Source of the DNA: Mycobacterium barrassiae | GTDB lineage: Bacteria; Actinomycetota; Actinomycetes; Mycobacteriales; Mycobacteriaceae | Reading direction: 5' to 3' | DNA: 64,000 nucleotides | NCBI RefSeq assembly: GCF_025822765.1 | Contig: NZ_JACKUK010000027.1 | Location: 125,626-189,625, forward strand | Shown: piece after piece, positions 60,372 to 64,000 of the stretch | Layout: the number at the start of each line of letters is the position of its first letter | How positions within the stretch are numbered: position 1 is the stretch's first letter | Translations under genes and position numbers: made by a program | Notes under the pieces: model-generated | Told to the model about the DNA's origin: nothing | The model's input: only the letters and a program-made list of their open reading frames with translations | Database searches by the model: none

Positions 60372-62000
60372 TCAGACCTCCATGTGGGGGTAGGTGTGGT
60401 TGGTCGGTGGGACGAACGTCTCCTTGATCGACCGGGCCGACGTCCAGCGCAGCAGGTTGAGCGCAGAGCCCGCCTTGTCGTTGGTGCCCGACGCCCGCGA
60501 ACCACCGAACGGCTGCTGGCCCACCACGGCACCGGTCGGCTTGTCATTGACGTAGAAGTTGCCCGCCGCGTGGCGCAACCGCCGCTCGGCCGTCAGCACA
60601 GCCGCGCGGTCGTCCGCGATCACCGCACCGGTCAGCGCGTACCGGGCGCCGGTGTCGACGACGTCGATGACGCGTTCGTAGTCGTCATCGGGATAAACGT
60701 GCACCGACAGGATGGGTCCGAAATACTCGGTGGAGAACGATTCGTCGGCCGGGTCGTCGGACAACAGAATCGTCGGACGGACGAAATAGCCTTCGCTGTC
60801 GTCGTATTCGCCACCGACGGCAATGGTGACGCCCGAAGCGCTCTTGGCGCGCTCGATCGCCCTGACGTTCTTCGCGAACGCTCGCTCGTCGATCAGGGCA
60901 CCGCCGAAGTTGGTCAGGTCGGCGACGTCGCCATAGGTCAACGCCTCGGTGGCCGACAGCAGATCGTCGCCCATCTGATGCCACACCGAACGGGGAATGA
61001 ACGCCCGCGACGCCGCCGAACACTTCTGCCCCTGGTAGTCGAACGCACCGCGAATGAGCGCGGTACGCAGCACATCCGGGCGAGCCGAGGTATGGGCCAA
61101 CACGAAATCCTTACCGCCGGTCTCCCCGACCAGGCGCGGATACGTGTGGTAGCGGTCGATGTTGGTGCCGACCTCACGCCAGAGGTGCTGGAACGTCGCC
61201 GTCGACCCCGTGAAGTGGATCCCGGCCAGCCGTGGATCGGCAAGGGCCACATCGGAAACCGCGATACCGTCGCCGGCCACCAGGTTGATCACGCCCGGCG
61301 GCAGGCCTGCCGCCTCGAGCAGCTGCATGGTCAGGTAGGCCGCGAACGTCTGGGTGGGCGACGGCTTCCACACGACGGTGTTGCCCATCAACGCGGGGGC
61401 GCTCGGCAGATTGCCCGCGATCGCGGTGAAGTTGAACGGCGTGATGGCGTAGACGAAGCCCTCAAGCGGCCGATAGTCGGTGCGGTTCCAGACCCCCCGC
61501 ACGCTGATCGGTTGCTCGGCCTGGATCTCGCGGGCGAACGCGACGTTGAACCGCCAGAAGTCGATCAGTTCACACGCCGCGTCGATCTCGGCCTGATATG
61601 CCGACTTGGACTGGCCGAGCATCGTCGCCGCGCACAACTTCTCCCGCCAGGGTCCGGCGAGCAGGTCGGCGGCGCGCAGGAAGATCGCCGCTCGCTCGTC
61701 GAACGGCGTCGCTTCCCAGCCGGGCTTGGCGGCCATCGCGGCGTCGATGGCCGCGGTGGCGTCCGCGTGTTCGGCGTTGGTGAAGGTGCCCAGGCGGGCC
61801 GCATGGCGATGCGGCTGGACCACGTCGGTCCGGGTTCCGCCACCCATGCGGTGGGCCCCACCGATCACGTGTGGCAGGTCGATCGGGTCAGCGGCGAGCG
61901 CTTTGAGAGCGTCGGTGAGGCGGGAGCGCTCCCCCGACCCCGGTGCGTAATCGTGGACCGGCTCGTTGGCAGGCGCGGGTACGTCGGTTATGGCGTCCAT
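60372..62000 (-). CDS. pruA: L-glutamate gamma-semialdehyde (pyrroline-5-carboxylate) dehydrogenase
   Basis: The protein has 542 residues from ATG 62000 (MDAITDVPAPANEPVHDYAPG), also called RocA. Aldehyde dehydrogenase fold: GFVYAITPFNFTAIAGNLPSAPALMGNTVVWKPS (NAD binding), GIHFTGSTATF, LVGETGGKDFV (catalytic Glu), DYQGQKCSAASRAFIP (catalytic Cys), and NDKPTGAVVGQQPFGGSRASGTNDKAG. It converts the toxic intermediate P5C/glutamate semialdehyde to glutamate. It is divergent from pruC. Confidence 0.96.
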   Translation of the reverse strand: MDAITDVPAPANEPVHDYAPGSGERSRLTDALKALAADPIDLPHVIGGAHRMGGGTRTDVVQPHRHAARLGTFTNAEHADATAAIDAAMAAKPGWEATPFDERAAIFLRAADLLAGPWREKLCAATMLGQSKSAYQAEIDAACELIDFWRFNVAFAREIQAEQPISVRGVWNRTDYRPLEGFVYAITPFNFTAIAGNLPSAPALMGNTVVWKPSPTQTFAAYLTMQLLEAAGLPPGVINLVAGDGIAVSDVALADPRLAGIHFTGSTATFQHLWREVGTNIDRYHTYPRLVGETGGKDFVLAHTSARPDVLRTALIRGAFDYQGQKCSAASRAFIPRSVWHQMGDDLLSATEALTYGDVADLTNFGGALIDERAFAKNVRAIERAKSASGVTIAVGGEYDDSEGYFVRPTILLSDDPADESFSTEYFGPILSVHVYPDDDYERVIDVVDTGARYALTGAVIADDRAAVLTAERRLRHAAGNFYVNDKPTGAVVGQQPFGGSRASGTNDKAGSALNLLRWTSARSIKETFVPPTNHTYPHMEV

Positions 62001-62065
62001 GCAGTAAGGATGCGCGTCGTCGCCGCGCCGAACCGATGGCTGATCGCACAAAGCAGATGCGGTCT

Positions 62066-62071
62066 TATAGT
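62066..62071 (+). promoter_or_regulatory. -10 element (TATAGT) for pruC
   Basis: TATAGT is close to the consensus. The predicted start near 62078 gives a short leader with AAAGGAG (62081-62087) before ATG 62095. The 94-base gap to pruA should also hold the PruC binding site, but no clear repeat could be fixed. Confidence 0.55.
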
Positions 62072-62094
62072 TGGATCGGACAAAGGAGCGCGTG

Positions 62095-63681
62095 ATGACG
62101 ACACCATCCTCCGGCCTCGGGCTCGGCCAGCTGCTGCTGGCGCTCGACCGCACGATGGTGACGCTCGTCGAAGCGCCACGTGGCCTCGATATGGCGGTCG
62201 GCTCGGTCGCACTCGTCGATGCCGATGACGTCCGCCTCGGACTGGCGGTGGGCCCGGGTTCGGCGGACCTCTTCTTCCTGCTCGGTGTCGCCGACGCCGA
62301 AGCTGTGCGTTGGCTCGAGCGGCAGTTCGCCGGGTCGGGACGCGTGCCTGCGGCCATCTTCGTCAAGGAGCCCAGTGAGGCCGCGGTGGCTCGGGCCGTC
62401 GCTCTCGGCACCGCGGTGGTGGCCGTCGACCCCCGGGCGCGTTGGGAGTCGCTGTACCGACTCGTCAACCACGCCTTCGAGCACCACGGCGACCGGGGCG
62501 ACCCGCACCGCGACACGGGCACCGACCTGTTCGGGCTCGCCCAGTCGATCGCCGACCGCACCCGCGGGATGGTCAGCATCGAGGACGAGCAGTCACACGT
62601 ACTGGCGTACTCGGCGTCCAACGATGAGGCGGACGAACTGCGCCGGTTGACGATCCTGGGGCGGGCCGGCCCGCCCGAGCATCTGGAGTGGATCGGCCAG
62701 TGGGGCATCTTCGACGCGCTGCGGGCGAGTGGCGACGTCGTCCGCGTGGCCGAGCGCCCCGAACTGGGACTGCGTCCACGACTGGCTGTCGGCATCCACC
62801 TGCCGAGCACCGATGCGCGTCGTGCACCGGCATTCGCGGGCACGATCTGGCTGCAGCAGGGCTCCGCGCCGCTGGCCGACGACACCGAGGAGATCCTGCG
62901 CGGTGGGGCGGTGTTGGCGGCGCGGATCATGGCGCGCCTCGCATCGACCCCGTCGACCCACGCGATGCAGGTGACCGAACTGCTCGGGCTCGCGGGCGAC
63001 GACGTCGACACCGCGGCGATCGCGCGCGACCTGGGTATCACCGCCGACGGCCGGGCCGCGCTCGTCGGATTCCAGGGTTCTCCGCCGCCACCTTCCGGCG
63101 TCATCGCGTTGAGCGCCAGCGCATTTCGCGCCGACGCCCAGGCGGTGTCGGTCGGTGAGCGCGTCTATGTCCTGCTGCCCAAGGTCGGCGCGCCGTCGTC
63201 GGTGATGTCGTGGGCGCGCGGAGTCGTCGCTGCGATGCAGCGCGAACTCGGGCTGGCCCTACGTGCTGTCGTCGCAGCCCCGCTGGCCGGCCTGACGGGC
63301 GCCGCAGCGGCGCGCGTCGAGGTGGACAGGGTCTTCGACAGCGCCGACCGCCATCCGGGGGCGATCGGACAGATCACTTCGCTGGACGAGGCGCACACCA
63401 CCGTCCTGCTGGACGAGATCGTCTCGCAGGTGGCGAGCCGGCCCAGCCTGGTGGATCCGCGGGTGCGGCATCTACGCGAGGAGGAGCCGGTCCTGGCCGA
63501 GACACTGCGGGCGTATCTGGACGGCTTCGGCGATGTGGCGGCCGTCGCGAAGCAGTTGCACGTGCACCCGAACACTGTGCGCTACCGGGTGCGGCGCATC
63601 GAGAAGCTGCTGGCCACCTCGCTGGATGACCCCGACGTGCGACTGTTGCTCGCGCTGGGACTGCGCGCCACCGAACCGTAG
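62095..63681 (+). CDS. pruC: PucR-family activator of proline catabolism
   Basis: The protein has 528 residues from ATG 62095 with AAAGGAG 7 bases upstream. The N-terminal 130 residues are a PucR ligand-like domain, the middle is GAF/GGDEF-like CdaR fold, and the C-terminus carries the PucR helix-turn-helix (LRAYLDGFGDVAAVAKQLHVHPNTVRYRVRRIEKLLATSLDDPDVRLLLALGLR). The M. tuberculosis homologue Rv1186c (PruC) is needed to switch on pruAB. It is divergent from pruA across 94 bases. Confidence 0.93.
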   Translation: MTTPSSGLGLGQLLLALDRTMVTLVEAPRGLDMAVGSVALVDADDVRLGLAVGPGSADLFFLLGVADAEAVRWLERQFAGSGRVPAAIFVKEPSEAAVARAVALGTAVVAVDPRARWESLYRLVNHAFEHHGDRGDPHRDTGTDLFGLAQSIADRTRGMVSIEDEQSHVLAYSASNDEADELRRLTILGRAGPPEHLEWIGQWGIFDALRASGDVVRVAERPELGLRPRLAVGIHLPSTDARRAPAFAGTIWLQQGSAPLADDTEEILRGGAVLAARIMARLASTPSTHAMQVTELLGLAGDDVDTAAIARDLGITADGRAALVGFQGSPPPPSGVIALSASAFRADAQAVSVGERVYVLLPKVGAPSSVMSWARGVVAAMQRELGLALRAVVAAPLAGLTGAAAARVEVDRVFDSADRHPGAIGQITSLDEAHTTVLLDEIVSQVASRPSLVDPRVRHLREEEPVLAETLRAYLDGFGDVAAVAKQLHVHPNTVRYRVRRIEKLLATSLDDPDVRLLLALGLRATEP

Positions 63682-63772
63682 CCGCAGGCCGAGTGTCAAC
63701 CGTTCGATGGACACCGAAGTTCATCCGTCAAGCCGTCGCGCGCCGCCCGCCCCATGGCGCACGATTGGCACA

Positions 63773-64000
63773 TGACCACTGCAGCCCCCATCCGCGAGAC
63801 GGAAAATCCGTATCTGAACGGCAACTTCGCTCCTGTGCGCGAGGAGATCACGGCCACCGATCTCGAAGTCACCGGCTCCATTCCCGAATACCTCGACGGG
63901 CGCTACCTGCGGAACGGCCCGAACCCGATCGGCGACCCCGACCCCGCCCGCTACCACTGGTTCCTCGGCGCCGGGATGGCACACGGGCTGCGGCTGCGCG
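63773..64000 (+). CDS. Carotenoid cleavage oxygenase, N-terminal part (runs off window)
   Basis: 76 residues from ATG 63773 are visible, open to the window end. NPYLNGNFAPVREEITATDLEVTGSIPEYLDGRYLRNGPNPIGDPDPARYHWFLGAGMAHGL is the typical start of the RPE65/lignostilbene oxygenase family, including YLRNGPNP and the WFxGxGMxH segment with the loop near the iron site. The family cleaves C=C bonds of carotenoids or stilbenes using Fe2+ held by four His, which would be downstream of this window. Confidence 0.88.

Noticed and set aside
62001-63104. Extension of pruA by more than 360 codons upstream
   Set aside because: It is antisense to pruC; homology to PruA starts sharply at ATG 62000 (MDAIT).

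Overview
This window is chromosomal DNA from a mycobacterium, most likely a fast-growing environmental species (Mycolicibacterium type). It has high GC content, GTG starts, many four-base ATGA/GTGA overlaps, and mycobacterium-specific genes: a fused Kgd oxoglutarate decarboxylase, LpqY-SugABC, SigE-RseA-HtrA-TatB, GlgC/GlgM, GpgS, DapD/DapE and PruA/PruB/PruC. From memory of the M. tuberculosis map, the order follows the Rv1251c to Rv1186c segment in inverted orientation, with local gains and losses. All comparisons with named relatives come from recall, not from a search.

Layout. 1-5.7 kb: end of a helicase, an FAD-linked oxidase, and two drug-type MFS exporters. 5.9-10.5 kb: an EcsC-like protein and kgd. 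10.5-11.65 kb: a decayed AbiEi/DUF559-type gene bracketed by two 45-bp palindromic repeats, at the place where M. tuberculosis carries relBE. 11.7-17.7 kb: two tandem SDR paralogues, lipoprotein LpqZ, malic enzyme, malate dehydrogenase and CorA. 17.7-22.7 kb: a SUFU-domain gene and the trehalose importer lpqY-sugABC. 22.9-30.4 kb: envelope and stress genes (YflT-like, two DUF4190 proteins, a CoA-ester lyase, an MgtE-N/CBS protein, DUF1003, a lytic transglycosylase, Mrp). 30.4-33.6 kb: sigE-rseA-htrA-tatB. 33.8-38.5 kb: an O-methyltransferase and a TetR-controlled ABC exporter followed by an ICMT-like membrane protein. 38.5-46.1 kb: a 13E12/HNH gene, DUF4126, the alpha-glucan genes glgC and glgM, DUF3117, tagA, a DivIVA-like protein, gpgS and folP2. 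46.1-52.5 kb: fadD6, a LOG phosphoribohydrolase, an AAA/TPR protein, and a probable type VII secretion substrate pair. 52.5-58.6 kb: an ABC-F ATPase with an unusual leader, dapE/dapD, a VanY-like lipoprotein, a glyoxalase-fold protein and fadD36. 58.6-64 kb: a Nudix hydrolase, a 41-residue membrane protein, the proline catabolic genes pruB-pruA with activator pruC, and the start of a carotenoid oxygenase.

The genes serve a few connected jobs: central carbon metabolism (kgd, mdh, malic enzyme, proline to glutamate), trehalose and glucan metabolism (LpqY-SugABC, GlgC, GlgM, GpgS), envelope stress (SigE regulon core, HtrA, Tat), lysine/peptidoglycan precursor synthesis (DapD/E) and efflux. A signal running through the window is leaderless transcription: at least a dozen start codons lie 6-8 bases downstream of a TAnnnT hexamer. 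Where this occurs it also fixes the start codon. The most original observations are the repeat-bracketed pseudogene, a two-codon ORF (ATG CGG TGA) placed at the predicted transcript start ahead of the ABC-F gene, overlapping divergent leaderless promoters, a TetR palindrome covering its own promoter and start codon, an orphan secretion-substrate pair, and four convergent gene pairs sharing CTAG as both stop codons.
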